Assembly: GCA_046350095.1 (NCBI GenBank) | Contig: JAXMBA010000002.1 | Coordinates: forward strand, 682,001 to 746,000 | Reading direction: 5' to 3' | DNA: 64,000 bases | From: Urbifossiella sp046350095 | GTDB taxonomy: Bacteria; Planctomycetota; Planctomycetia; Gemmatales; Gemmataceae | Part shown: piece after piece, positions 1-8,687 of the stretch | Numbering within the stretch: position 1 is the first letter of the stretch | Layout: each line of letters starts with the position of its first letter | Notes under the pieces: model-generated | The model's input: only the letters and a program-made list of their open reading frames with translations | What the model was told of the DNA's origin: nothing | The model's database searches: none | Translations under genes and position numbers: made by a program

Positions 1-2
1 AG

Positions 3-542
3 CCGCCGGCGGCCCCGCCCGCCGACCCGCCCCGCCCGCTGACACTCACCGGGGCCGACCTCGGCACCCTCGCCGCCGAGCTCGAACGGGTCGCCGCCGC
101 GACCCGGTACAGCCTTCGGTTCCCGTCGCCGCGGTTTTCGGGCTTCGCCAAGTACCGCGCCGCCGCGCGAGCCGCCGTTCTCGACGCGCTTTCCTACTTC
201 ACGGACAAGGTCGAACCCCGGCCGGGGGTCCCGCCGATGCGGAAGGCGCACCTGGACACGCACTCGTTCGTCCACTTCCTCCCGGGGCTCCACCGGCTGA
301 TGGACTTCCCCGACCTGGCCGCGCTCGCCGCCCCACGAGTGCTGCTCGTCGAGCAGTGCCGCCAGGACCGCCTCTTCCCGCCCGAGGGAATGACGGCCGC
401 CGTGGACCGGATCGCCGAGGCGTACGCCGCGGCCCAGTGTCCGGCGCATTCCGAGGGGCGGGTCTACGAAGAGCCGCACCGCTTCACCCGGGCGATGCAG
501 GACGACGCCTTCGCCTGGCTCGACCGACACCTCAAGGCGTAG
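3..542 (+). CDS. alpha/beta hydrolase family protein, C-terminal part
   Basis: The reading frame is open at the left edge, so only the last 179 residues are present. The segment HSFVHFLPGL followed by DFPDLAALAAPRVLLVEQ and then CRQDRLFP is the C-terminal pattern of planctomycete secreted dienelactone-hydrolase/acetyl-xylan-esterase-like proteins. In this family the Asp of QDRLF is the catalytic acid and the His of EEPHRF near the end is the catalytic His. The nucleophile would lie upstream of the window. The gene converges with the esterase at 548-1378, with five bases between the stop codons. The substrate cannot be told. Confidence 0.7.
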   Translation, partial: PPAAPPADPPRPLTLTGADLGTLAAELERVAAATRYSLRFPSPRFSGFAKYRAAARAAVLDALSYFTDKVEPRPGVPPMRKAHLDTHSFVHFLPGLHRLMDFPDLAALAAPRVLLVEQCRQDRLFPPEGMTAAVDRIAEAYAAAQCPAHSEGRVYEEPHRFTRAMQDDAFAWLDRHLKA

Positions 543-547
543 AACCC

Positions 548-1378
548 TCACCGGCCGCGGTCCGCGCCCCCCTTCGGTAGCCGGCCGATTACTGCCGTCA
601 GCGCCTCCACGGTGTCGGCGTAGGTGGTCGCATGGCCGCCGTCGGGGCGGTGGATGAGCGTGACCGGCCGGCCGAGCGCCTTCAGCTTCTCGGCGAGCCG
701 GAGGCAGCTGGCGGGCGGGACGACGGTGTCCTTCCCGCCGGTGGTCATGGCGACGGGCATGGTCAGCCGGTCGGCGTGCAACTCGGCCGACCGGCTGCGG
801 TACACCTCGGGCCGCTCCGTCCGGGTGCCCCCGTACGCCGCCGCGATCGCGTCCGCGAAGCCCTCGTACTCGACCACGTTCGCGGTGCCGTTCAGGGACA
901 CGCACCCGGCCACCCGGTCGGGGTGGAGCGCGGCGAACGCGAGGGCGGCCGTCCCGCCCATCGACCCGCCGGCCACGACCACCCGCCGCACCCCGTACTT
1001 CTCCTTCAACTCGTCGAGGATCTGCAACACGTCGGCCTCGGCCGCCGGCCCCATCCACGAGGTCTTGGCCCGGTAGTCGGGGCAGACGAGGAGGAACCCG
1101 TGCGCCGCGGCCACGTCACGCGTCCCCTTGCACTCGCCGCGGTCCTGTTTCACGAACTGCCAGCGGTCGGACCCTTGGCCGTGGAGGGCGAGGACGGCGG
1201 TGTTGGCCCGTTTCGCGTCGAACCCCTTCGGCGTCACCACCAAGTACCGCTGCTCGGTCTTGTCGTGGCGGGCGACGAACGGCACGTCGTCAGCGGACCG
1301 GAGCACGCCGGCTGCCGTCAGGAACACGGCGACGACCGCGGCACCCCGGGGCGTGCCGGGCCTGAACGTTCGTGTCAT
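548..1378 (-). CDS. secreted alpha/beta hydrolase (esterase/dienelactone-hydrolase-like)
   Basis: This 276-residue protein has an N-terminal hydrophobic segment (roughly residues 11-28) that looks like a Sec signal peptide. The hydrolase core shows an HGQGSD oxyanion region, the nucleophile elbow GGSMGG, a probable acid in GGKDTVVPP and a catalytic His in DGGHAT. The ATG at 1378 is chosen because an AGGTG Shine-Dalgarno-like stretch sits just upstream and the signal peptide begins there. The frame stays open to 1771 without protein-like content. It is probably an exported carboxylic-ester hydrolase of the PHB-depolymerase/feruloyl-esterase group. Confidence 0.8.
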   Translation of the reverse strand: MTRTFRPGTPRGAAVVAVFLTAAGVLRSADDVPFVARHDKTEQRYLVVTPKGFDAKRANTAVLALHGQGSDRWQFVKQDRGECKGTRDVAAAHGFLLVCPDYRAKTSWMGPAAEADVLQILDELKEKYGVRRVVVAGGSMGGTAALAFAALHPDRVAGCVSLNGTANVVEYEGFADAIAAAYGGTRTERPEVYRSRSAELHADRLTMPVAMTTGGKDTVVPPASCLRLAEKLKALGRPVTLIHRPDGGHATTYADTVEALTAVIGRLPKGGADRGR

Positions 1379-2016
1379 CGGCACACACCTCACTGGGGGG
1401 AGCGACGGGGTGGCGGGCTGGTCACGTCGTCCCGCGGTTCGGGTAGCGGTTACAACCTGGGCGTCCGGGGCGCTGGCGGCCACGTCCCGGTGGTCCTGGG
1501 GTGGTATCCGTCCTGCGGAAATCACTCCGGGGCGCGGGCTCAGCCCCGCAGTTGGCCGCCCGGGTTGCGAGCCTCGGCGGACGTACCCCCGACCCAAAAC
1601 GGAATGCCGAGCGGGCGGCGCGAGCCGGCCCGCCGCCGACCCCGGCCGGAACCCCGGGGGAGGCCGCGACCGACGAAACCGAGTTCCCGCCGCCCGCTGC
1701 GAGCGCGCGGGTTTCCCAGGCAACGGCCGGGTGATCGATCCCGGGACGCGGCATACGCCCTGGTCTACCAACCCATCCCCCGCGGGGGGTGCCCAAAACT
1801 CGGGTCAGTAGTCGGCGCGGTCGAGCAAGACGGTCAGAAGCACGATTCGCGTCCGGGCCGCACCGCTGTCCATCTACAAGAGGATGGGTCAGGGAATGCC
1901 GCCCGCTGCGCCCCGCTTCCCGCCCCTGTTACGACCACCTTCGCGCTCATCTTCTCCGCGTCCAGGCTGCGGCGGCATCGGAATCGTCATCCCGTTCGTG
2001 ATTAGCCCCATACACG
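1379..2016. other. intergenic region, boundary between host and accessory DNA
   Basis: No convincing gene was found. Open frames exist on both strands, but they are Arg/Pro/Gly-rich artefacts of high G+C. A GC-rich inverted stretch occurs around 1730-1800. Because host-like hydrolases lie to the left and phage-like genes to the right, the left edge of the accessory DNA probably falls here. No copy of the tRNA-Phe core repeat was seen. Confidence 0.4.
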
Positions 2017-2463
2017 CTACGGGGACGGCATCGGCGGCTTCCTCGGTGATCGCTTGCCGACCGCCCGCCGGGCGGTGCCGCGGCCAACCAGTTCTCGGTG
2101 CAAGGCCGACACCCCGACCCCGTTCCACGCCGCCGCTGTGCGAATCGAATAGCCGATGAGGTAGTCCCAGACCGCCCGTTGCATCCGCTTCCTCCCCTTC
2201 CCCGACGCCCGCTCACGTTGCCCGTCCTCGCGATCCGTGAGCCGCCGGCGCTCAGCCCGGACGCAGGCCTTCCGGTCCGGGTGGTCGGGCAGGACGTGTA
2301 CGTGGGATCGGCCGATCGCCACCGCCGCGACCGACCGGTCGGCAACGCCGAGCCGGGCGGCGATCGCCGCGAACGTCTCGCCCGCGCGCCTCGCCTGAAA
2401 CACTCGCAGCACGTCGGATTCGTTGGGTTTCACAGCATTCTGCCTTCCCCACCCCTGTTTCAA
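2017..2463 (-). CDS. helix-turn-helix protein of unknown function
   Basis: The predicted protein has 148 residues. Residues about 17-50 read as a Hin/resolvase-style helix-turn-helix (VLRVFQARRAGETFAAIAAR then LGVADRSVAAVAIGRSH). The rest is Arg-rich with another possible HTH near the C-terminus (YSIRTAAAWNGVGVSALHRE). It is divergently oriented from the DUF1580 gene at 2577, so it could regulate the phage-like module. The real start could be a later codon, since the first 10 residues are not protein-like. Function is not known. Confidence 0.5.
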   Translation of the reverse strand: MKQGWGRQNAVKPNESDVLRVFQARRAGETFAAIAARLGVADRSVAAVAIGRSHVHVLPDHPDRKACVRAERRRLTDREDGQRERASGKGRKRMQRAVWDYLIGYSIRTAAAWNGVGVSALHRELVGRGTARRAVGKRSPRKPPMPSP

Positions 2464-2576
2464 CGCCCGTCCCGCACGGCCGCCGGCGGGTAGCCCTCAG
2501 ACTAGGGGTCGGTGCGAGGCGGCGGAAGGGCACTGGTGCCCGGCGCCGCGGATCGCAGCCGAACGAGGACCGCACC

Positions 2577-2948
2577 GTGGCCGAAGCCGTGATGACCGCC
2601 GTCACCACCGTGGTGGCGCTGCTGATGTCCGAAATCCAGGCCGGCGGCGGGCTCAGCCTGTCCGCGGCCGCCCGTGAGTTCCCGGCCCACCGCGGGATGG
2701 GCACGCTCAACCCGTCGAGCCTGTTCAGGTGGGGGACCAAGGGCACCCGCGGATCGGACGGACGACTGGTCAAATTGGCGATGATCAGAATCGGATCGAG
2801 GTGGGCGACGACGCGCGGCGCTTTAGCCCGCTACGCCGCCGAGCTGACTGCCTCGGCCGCGCCGCCGGCCGACGCGCCCCGCTCCCCGGCCGCCCGCACC
2901 CGCGCGAGCGAAGCGGCGGCGGCCGAGCTGAAGAATCTCGGCGCGTAG
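2577..2948 (+). CDS. DUF1580 domain protein (putative excisionase/regulator)
   Basis: This 123-residue protein has the DUF1580 pattern typical of planctomycetes: LSLSAAAREFP, then HPSTLWRW-like NPSSLFRWGTKG, then IGSRWATTRGALARY. The fold resembles the MerR/excisionase helix-turn-helix class, with a DNA-binding helix followed by a wing. The GTG start at 2577 is preceded by GAGGA at a good distance. It heads the + strand run with the ParB-like, helicase and terminase genes. The mobile element to the right carries a paralogous DUF1580 protein (47050-47397) in the equivalent first position, which suggests a conserved control or excision role. That role is inferred. Confidence 0.7.
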   Translation: MAEAVMTAVTTVVALLMSEIQAGGGLSLSAAAREFPAHRGMGTLNPSSLFRWGTKGTRGSDGRLVKLAMIRIGSRWATTRGALARYAAELTASAAPPADAPRSPAARTRASEAAAAELKNLGA

Positions 2949-2998
2949 CCCGCACAAGAGTTGGTGGCACTCGACCGTTGTGCATCCCGGAGTGACAG

Positions 2999-4078
2999 AT
3001 GAAAGAACTGGAAGCGCACCCGTTCGCTGGCATCTTTCCGATGCTGATCGACGCGGACCTGGACGCCCTCGCCGACGACATCGCTGCGAACGGGCTGCAC
3101 CATCCGATCTGGCTGTACGAGGGTAAGGTCCTCGACGGCCGGCACCGCTACCGGGCGTGCCTAATGCGGGGCGTCGACCCGCGGTTCGAGGAGTACGCGG
3201 GCCACGACCCGCTGGGGTTCGTGCTCTCCCGGAACCTCCGGCGCCGGCACTTGAACGAATCGCAGCGCGCGATGGTCGCGACCAAAATCGCCGCGTGGCA
3301 CAAGGGCGATAATCAGCACATAAACAAGGGCGGCGTGGGTGCCGCAACTGCGGCACCCACCCGCGAGCAGGCCGCCCAACTCCTCAACGTCAGCCCCGAC
3401 AGCATCGACCGGGCGAAGGCCGTGAGGGCCAAGGGCGTCCCGGAGTTGGTCACGGCCGTCGAGTCCGGCGAGGTGACCGTCAGCGCCGGCGCGGAGGTGG
3501 CGAACCGCTCGAAGGCCGAGCAAAAGAAGGCCGTGAAGGCCGGCCCGAAGGCGGTCAGGCAGACGGCGGCCAAGCAGCGGAAGGCGAAGAAGGCCAAGAA
3601 GGCCAAGTCGACGCCGACCAAAGCGGTAATGCGGGCCGACGACGACGGCCTACTCCTCACGGGCGACAAGCCGGCCGAGCCGGAGAACCCGCCGCTCGAC
3701 ACGCGATTCATGCCGGGGGCTGCGCGGGCCGTCATGCTCGCCGAGAAGTTCCGCGTCTGGAAGGCTCAGGTCGTCGCCCTCCGCACTGCCGTCCGCAAGG
3801 AGTTCCCGGATCGGAACGAGGTGATGGCTCGACGGATCGACGCCCGCGGGCAGTTCGACGCCGCCCTCACCGACCTCGCCGAAACACTCGACCGCAACAT
3901 CCCCGAGCACGTCTGCCCCGACTGCTGCGGCACCGGCGCTCCCGAGGCGGGCGGCGTGTGCAAGTTCTGCGACGGGTTCGGCGTCGTGGACCGGCACCAC
4001 CACGGCGGGCTCAAGGCTCGGTGGAAGCAGACGGCGCCGCGGCTCGCCGCCCTCCTTGCCGCTGCGGGGGGTGCGTGA
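2999..4078 (+). CDS. ParB-like nuclease domain protein with HTH and zinc-finger region
   Basis: The protein has 359 residues. The N-terminal ParB/sulfiredoxin-type domain has the signature DGRHR at residues 46-50. An HTH-like segment follows (REQAAQLLNVSPDSIDRAKA, about residues 121-140), then a Lys/Ala-rich linker near 180-205. A DnaJ-like zinc module lies near residues 305-327 (CPDCCGTG and CKFCDGFG). Such proteins are common in phages and integrative elements rather than as chromosomal ParB. The stop codon overlaps the start of the helicase gene by one base (TGATG), so the two are probably translationally coupled. It may act in DNA binding or nicking during element replication. Confidence 0.8.
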   Translation: MKELEAHPFAGIFPMLIDADLDALADDIAANGLHHPIWLYEGKVLDGRHRYRACLMRGVDPRFEEYAGHDPLGFVLSRNLRRRHLNESQRAMVATKIAAWHKGDNQHINKGGVGAATAAPTREQAAQLLNVSPDSIDRAKAVRAKGVPELVTAVESGEVTVSAGAEVANRSKAEQKKAVKAGPKAVRQTAAKQRKAKKAKKAKSTPTKAVMRADDDGLLLTGDKPAEPENPPLDTRFMPGAARAVMLAEKFRVWKAQVVALRTAVRKEFPDRNEVMARRIDARGQFDAALTDLAETLDRNIPEHVCPDCCGTGAPEAGGVCKFCDGFGVVDRHHHGGLKARWKQTAPRLAALLAAAGGA

Positions 4079-5832
4079 TGCAGACGTTCCTCAAGCCCGA
4101 GCCCCGGGACTATCAGGTCGAGGCGACGAACGCCTTCATCCTCATGCCCGGGGTCGGCGGCATTGTCCAACCGCCGACCGGCTGCGGCAAGACGCTCACG
4201 ACCGCCAGCATCTTCGACCAGTTCCCCGGCCGGAGGTGCCTGTTCCTCGCCCACACGGACGAGTTGGTCCGCCAGACGTGCCGTGCGATGCTCCGCATGG
4301 GGCTGTGGCCGAAGGTGGAGAAGGCCGACGAGTACCGCGGCACGGAGTACATCCCGGACGCCCGCGAGCGGCGGAAGCTCTTCGGCGGGTCGTTCCCCCC
4401 GAACGACTGGTTCACGTTCGGCAAGGTGTGGGTCAGCTCGATGCAGACCTTCATCGGCCGTGTGGACAAGTACGCCGCCGACGGCGGGTTCGACCTCGCG
4501 TGCATCGACGAGGCCCACCGCTCCCGGTGCCCCACCTACGAGGAGATCGTCCGGCGCCTGATGGCCTCCAACCCGAAGATGCGGCTACTGGGGCTGACCG
4601 CCACGCCGTACCGCGCGGACAAGAAGAACATCGGGCACCTGTTCCCGCAGTTCGCCTACCGGATGCCGATCCTCGACGCCATCGACCGCGGGTGGCTGGT
4701 GGACGTGCGCGGCGTGCGGGTCGAGATGAAGGCCGACACGTCCAAGTGGGTCGTCGGCAGCACGTCCCACGGCCGCGACCTGACCGACCGCAGCCTCCGC
4801 GCGTCGATGGCGTCGGAGGAGTGCGTGGAGAGCATCGCCCACCCCATCCTCGAGCGCGGCGAGGGGCGGAAGGGGATTGTGTTCCTGCCGGGCATCGAGG
4901 CGTGTGAGGCGGTCGCCGCGGCCATCAACGAGCTGAAGCCGGGGTACGCGACGTTCGTCCACGGGAAGGTGCCGAAGAAGGAGCGGCGGCGGCGGGTGCG
5001 GGCGTTCGAGGACGGCGAGATCAAGGTGATGACCAGGTGCCAGGTGTTCGTGGAAGGGTTCGACGTGCCGGACGTGTCGCTCGTCGTCATGGCCCGGCCG
5101 ACCCAGAGCCGCGGCCTGTACGAACAGATGCTCGGCCGGGGTCTGCGTGTACTCGCCGACGCCCTCGCGGGGAAGGCGACGGCCGACGCCCGCCGCGGTG
5201 CCATCCGGGGGTCGGCCAAGCCCGACTGCCTCGTGATGGACTTCGTGAACAACACGCGGTTCAAGCTGGTGGACACCCGCGACGTGCTCCTCGCGGCCGA
5301 CGACAACCCTCGGATGCGGGAGTACGTCCGCAAGCAGTTCGACGGCGACGAGGCCGAGGACGCCCGCCGCACGGTGCGGGAGAAGATGGCCGACGCCGAG
5401 GCGCTGTTTCACCTGCACGAAGCCCTCCGCACCGGGGGCCGGCCGCCGCCCCGCCAGGAGTACACGGTCAGCGACGTGAACCTGTTCGGGGCCGGGGGCA
5501 CGGCGAAGGTCGGCACGGTCGCTCCGGCCGCGCGGCCGACCAGCGCTCAGGTCCGCGAGGCGCACCAGTTCTTCATCGACGCCGCGCGGGCCGAGCGGAT
5601 GACCGCGCGCGACCTCGCCGCCGAGATCGATCGCCGCAAGGCCCGGATGGTCGGCCGCAGCAACTTCGGGTTCCTCCTCGGCCGCGGTGTGACGAAGGAG
5701 CAGATCAGGGCGTACGGGCTCAACTACCACGACGCCGCGTACCTGCGGCGACTGGCATTCGCCAGGCCGGACAGGCTCCTGCCGGCCAACTGGCTCGAAC
5801 TCGTGGAGCGGAACCGGGGGGCGAAGCCGTGA
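4078..5832 (+). CDS. DEAH-box superfamily 2 helicase
   Basis: The protein has 584 residues and a ResIII/SF2 core. Walker A is PPTGCGKT (about 32-39), the DEAH box lies near residue 143 (CIDEAHRS), motif III is LTATPYRAD, and motif VI is QMLGRGLRV near residue 350. The ATG at 4078 overlaps the ParB-like stop, and the frame runs open upstream only by chance. The C-terminal 150 residues are of unknown type. In phages such single-subunit helicases serve DNA replication or recombination. No methyltransferase or nuclease partner is adjacent, so a type III restriction role is unlikely. Confidence 0.85.
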   Translation: MQTFLKPEPRDYQVEATNAFILMPGVGGIVQPPTGCGKTLTTASIFDQFPGRRCLFLAHTDELVRQTCRAMLRMGLWPKVEKADEYRGTEYIPDARERRKLFGGSFPPNDWFTFGKVWVSSMQTFIGRVDKYAADGGFDLACIDEAHRSRCPTYEEIVRRLMASNPKMRLLGLTATPYRADKKNIGHLFPQFAYRMPILDAIDRGWLVDVRGVRVEMKADTSKWVVGSTSHGRDLTDRSLRASMASEECVESIAHPILERGEGRKGIVFLPGIEACEAVAAAINELKPGYATFVHGKVPKKERRRRVRAFEDGEIKVMTRCQVFVEGFDVPDVSLVVMARPTQSRGLYEQMLGRGLRVLADALAGKATADARRGAIRGSAKPDCLVMDFVNNTRFKLVDTRDVLLAADDNPRMREYVRKQFDGDEAEDARRTVREKMADAEALFHLHEALRTGGRPPPRQEYTVSDVNLFGAGGTAKVGTVAPAARPTSAQVREAHQFFIDAARAERMTARDLAAEIDRRKARMVGRSNFGFLLGRGVTKEQIRAYGLNYHDAAYLRRLAFARPDRLLPANWLELVERNRGAKP

Positions 5833-6344
5833 GCGCTAAGGCCGAAGTCGCCAGGCTGCTGAAACAAGCCGGGGTGACACCGTACCGACGGGTCGGCAAG
5901 GTGCGGGTGGCGCACGACCCCCGCACGCCGGCGGCGACGCTCGAGGCCGCCGTCGGCGCGGTGAAGCGGTTCGCCCCGGCGATGGTGGACGGGTGGGGCG
6001 AACCGACCGCGGCTCAGGAAGACTACTGGCGGCGGGAGGGGTTCCGCCCGCTCGACGTGTGCGACGACCCGCCGGCCCCGGACGTGGACCCGATGACGTG
6101 CCCTGTCGAGTGGCTGGTCGGCCGTGCGGCTCGCTACCACTTCCGATTCACCTGCCCCCAGCCCGGACAGCTGTTGGGGGTCGGGCTCGACGGGTGGGAC
6201 ATGGACGACGTTCGGCCGCTGTTGCCCCGATGGTACGCCGCCGCGGCCCGAGCCCGCCGGTCAGACCTCATCGCGCACTTCGCTTCGGCGCGGGAGCCGG
6301 TCACAGAGGGGGACAGGCGACGGGCTGAGGTGCGGGGTGTGTGA
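5829..6344 (+). CDS. hypothetical protein
   Basis: This 171-residue protein starts at a GTG that overlaps the helicase stop codon (GTGA), which indicates translational coupling. The composition is soluble and mixed, and no signature motif was recognised. The segment MVDGWGEPTAAQEDYWRREG and a Trp-rich middle are notable. It sits between a helicase and a DnaB-N-like gene, so a replication-accessory role is possible but unproven. Confidence 0.6.
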   Translation: MSAKAEVARLLKQAGVTPYRRVGKVRVAHDPRTPAATLEAAVGAVKRFAPAMVDGWGEPTAAQEDYWRREGFRPLDVCDDPPAPDVDPMTCPVEWLVGRAARYHFRFTCPQPGQLLGVGLDGWDMDDVRPLLPRWYAAAARARRSDLIAHFASAREPVTEGDRRRAEVRGV

Positions 6345-6350
6345 CCGTGT

Positions 6351-6914
6351 GTGGTTCTGTTCGGAAGAGGAGGTCCGGTCGTGCGTGCAGTCCCCGGCCG
6401 TCTGCGACCGTCCAGCCCCGCAGCGCCACCTAGCCGGGCCGGGCACCTTGCCGTTGTCGCGGGCATGCCCGTGGAAGGGGTAGCCGACGATGCCCCGCCG
6501 CCGCACGACGAGCCGGCCGAGCGGCTGGTGCTGTGCGGCCTCCTGCGGGCGTGGCCGCTGGCCTTCCGCGAGATCGCGCGCGTCGGGCTGGGCCGGGATG
6601 ACTTGTACCTGTTCCGGCACCGGCTGGTGTGGGACGCGGTGGTGGGCCTGGAGAACGCCGGCACCCCGGTGTCGGCGTGGGAGTGCTGGCGGCGGCTCGG
6701 GGTGATGGGGGCGTGGGCCGAGTGGGGCACCGACTTCGGCTGCGCCCGATGGCTCGTGGACCTGCTGGAGGAAGATCCCACCGGGATGTGGGCGATGGCC
6801 GCGGCGGTGTCGGTGCGGGACGCGGCGGTGCGGCGGGCAGTGATCCACCGGGCGCGGCGGCTCCTCCGCGACGCCTGGGCCGGGGTGCCGGTCGCGGAGT
6901 TGACGGCGACGTGA
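6351..6914 (+). CDS. DnaB N-terminal-like domain protein
   Basis: The frame encodes 187 residues. From about residue 55 it reads like the N-terminal primase-interacting domain of replicative helicase DnaB: ERLVLCGLL, then FREIARVGLGRDDLYLFRHR, then LVWDAVVGLENAGTPVS. No RecA-like ATPase domain follows. The GTG at 6351 is six bases after the previous stop. An ATG at 6465 (MPVEGVAD) may be the true start, because the first 38 residues are low-complexity. Stand-alone DnaB-N proteins can act as helicase loaders or primase adapters, which fits a replication module. Confidence 0.55.
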   Translation: MVLFGRGGPVVRAVPGRLRPSSPAAPPSRAGHLAVVAGMPVEGVADDAPPPHDEPAERLVLCGLLRAWPLAFREIARVGLGRDDLYLFRHRLVWDAVVGLENAGTPVSAWECWRRLGVMGAWAEWGTDFGCARWLVDLLEEDPTGMWAMAAAVSVRDAAVRRAVIHRARRLLRDAWAGVPVAELTAT

Positions 6915-7498
6915 TGCCGCAGAAGACCTCGCGCGCGGGGCCCGCGTAGCCTCCAGAATTTCATCATGCGGCCGTCCCCGCCAAGTAGCCGTCTCGGCGA
7001 GGGGGGTGGGATGGCTGCAACATAGCCCCAGGTTGGGCGAGCGTGTTCTCCCGAGCGCGGTTGCGGCCGTCGGGGGTGTTCTGCCGGCGAACACGAGGCC
7101 GGCGTCCGCGAACCGGGCATGGTGACGACGTACGGCCCGGGTGTCCGCGCCCCGAGTGGGGGGCGGGCTGGCGGCGGTGGGCGGGTGAAACCGCGGCGAC
7201 ACCGTGATCAAAACCAGCCGCGGCGGGCGGACACCACACGACGACGGGGTGAACCAGCTCGCAACCGACCTCGACGGCGGGGTCGGTGCGTTTCCATCTC
7301 CTCAAGGGTGCGGTGGTCGGCGGCAAGCACAAAGCCAGCGAGGAAGGGCAAAGCCAGCGAGGCAGGTAAGTACGGCGGCCAGTTCCAGACGGCGCGGCGG
7401 TGGGGAGTCGTGGTTGCCGACGCGGACTAGGGCGACGGTCGGCGGCGGCTGGTAGCGGATAGGCTCAACAGCGTGGGCGACGACGAGGGAGACACACC
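6915..7498. other. intergenic region within the phage-like module
   Basis: No well-supported gene was found. The sequence contains a short direct repeat, AAAGCCAGCGAGG, at 7331-7343 and again about 19 bases later. Small open frames on both strands have Arg/Pro-rich, non-protein-like translations. A promoter for the terminase genes could lie at its right end. Confidence 0.3.
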
Positions 7499-7966
7499 GT
7501 GGGACACCGTGGCCGGGCCAACGCCGACGAGCAACTCGCCGCCGCCCTCGCGGCCGGCCGGTCGCACCGCGACGCCGCGGCGGCCGCCGGCGTGAGCGAG
7601 AAGACCATCTACCGCCGGCTCAAGGAGCCGACGTTCCGCGACCGGGTCGCCGAACTCCGCGGGGCGATGACCGCGGCCGCCCTCGGCCGGCTGACCGACG
7701 GCATGGCCGCCGCCGCGACCGCCCTCAACGGGCTCGTCGCCGACGCCGACCCGGACGTACGACACCGGGCGGCGGTCAAGGTCATCGAGCTCGCCCTGAA
7801 GGTCCAGGAGCGGGCCGAACTGGAAGAACGGTTGGTACGTGTGGAGCGGCTGCTCGCGGGGGGTGCCGACGATGCCGATCACCAGAGCGCGACTGGCCCG
7901 GGCGGAGCGGATGGCGGGGGCGGCGGCGACCCGCCCCGACCCGCGGCTGGCGGCGTACCGGGCTGA
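7499..7966 (+). CDS. HTH protein, probable terminase small subunit
   Basis: This 155-residue protein has an N-terminal helix-turn-helix (HRDAAAAAGVSEKTIYRRLK, about 22-41) and a long helical segment ending in a leucine-rich stretch (LEERLVRVERLL). This architecture matches phBC6A51-type small terminase or HTH proteins, and the gene is directly upstream of a terminase ATPase. The GTG at 7499 follows a GAGGGAGA stretch. The last 40 residues are Gly/Pro/Asp-rich and overlap the next gene by 95 bases, so translation may end earlier in effect or the next gene may start later. A paralogous arrangement occurs at 41389-41847. Confidence 0.6.
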   Translation: MGHRGRANADEQLAAALAAGRSHRDAAAAAGVSEKTIYRRLKEPTFRDRVAELRGAMTAAALGRLTDGMAAAATALNGLVADADPDVRHRAAVKVIELALKVQERAELEERLVRVERLLAGGADDADHQSATGPGGADGGGGGDPPRPAAGGVPG

Positions 7967-8687
7967 CCCCGCGCGGCTCATGGCCGACGCCGGGCTGGCC
8001 CCCGACCCGTGGCAGCAGGACCTCCTCCGCTCCGACGCGGACCGGGTGCTGATGCTCACCTGCCGGCAGGCCGGGAAAAGCACGACCGCCGGGTTCCTCG
8101 CCCTCCGCGAGGCGCTGCTCCACCCCGGGCGCACCGTCCTCCAGGTGTCGCGGTCGCAGCGGCAGAGCACCGAGCTGTTCCGCCGCACCGTCGAGGCGTT
8201 CAACCGCCTCGGCCGGCCGGGCGGGGCCGCCGCCGAGAGCGCCACCCGGCTGGAGCTGGGAAACGGTTCGAGGGTGCTGTCGCTCCCCGGAAGCGAGGCG
8301 AACATCCGGTGCTACACGATCCACATGGCCATCCTCGACGAGGCCGCCCGGATCGCCGACCCCTTGTACTTCGACGTCCGCCCGATGCTGGCGACGACGG
8401 GCGGGAAGCTGGTGTGCCTGAGCACCGCGTTCGCCAAGAGCGGGTTCTTCTACGACGCCTGGACGGGGCCGGACGCTTGGACCCGGGTGAAGGTGACGGC
8501 GGACATGAACCCGCGGGTGAGCCGGGCGTTCCTCGACGAGGAGCGGCGGGTCCTCGGGCCGCGGTGGTTCGGGATGGAGCACCTGTGCGAGTTCGGCGAC
8601 GACGCGGCCGCGGTGTTCCGCGCCGACGACATCCGGGCCGCCCTCGCCGACGACACGCTGGCTCCACTCTTCGGGAGGCGGTCGTGA
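7872..8687 (+). CDS. terminase large subunit, ATPase part (split gene)
   Basis: The protein has 271 residues from the ATG at 7872 (MPITRARL). Walker A is CRQAGKST at about 64-71 and Walker B with the catalytic Glu is MAILDEAA near residue 150, followed by LVCLSTAF as motif III. This is the DNA-packaging motor domain of phage large terminases. The usual C-terminal RNase H-like nuclease is absent here. It is encoded by the next gene, whose GTG overlaps this stop codon (GTGA). See the finding on the split terminase. Confidence 0.8.
   Translation: MPITRARLARAERMAGAAATRPDPRLAAYRADPARLMADAGLAPDPWQQDLLRSDADRVLMLTCRQAGKSTTAGFLALREALLHPGRTVLQVSRSQRQSTELFRRTVEAFNRLGRPGGAAAESATRLELGNGSRVLSLPGSEANIRCYTIHMAILDEAARIADPLYFDVRPMLATTGGKLVCLSTAFAKSGFFYDAWTGPDAWTRVKVTADMNPRVSRAFLDEERRVLGPRWFGMEHLCEFGDDAAAVFRADDIRAALADDTLAPLFGRRS

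Noticed and set aside
1730..1795. A tRNA-like stretch on the - strand (GGTTGGTAGACC followed by a CGGGATCGATC segment)
   Set aside because: The acceptor and anticodon stems do not form and the T loop is not canonical.
7839..7871. A start at GTG/ATG 7839 for the terminase ATPase
   Set aside because: The extra 11 residues (MWSGCSRGVPT) are not protein-like, and the ATG at 7872 has a GGGGGTG site upstream.
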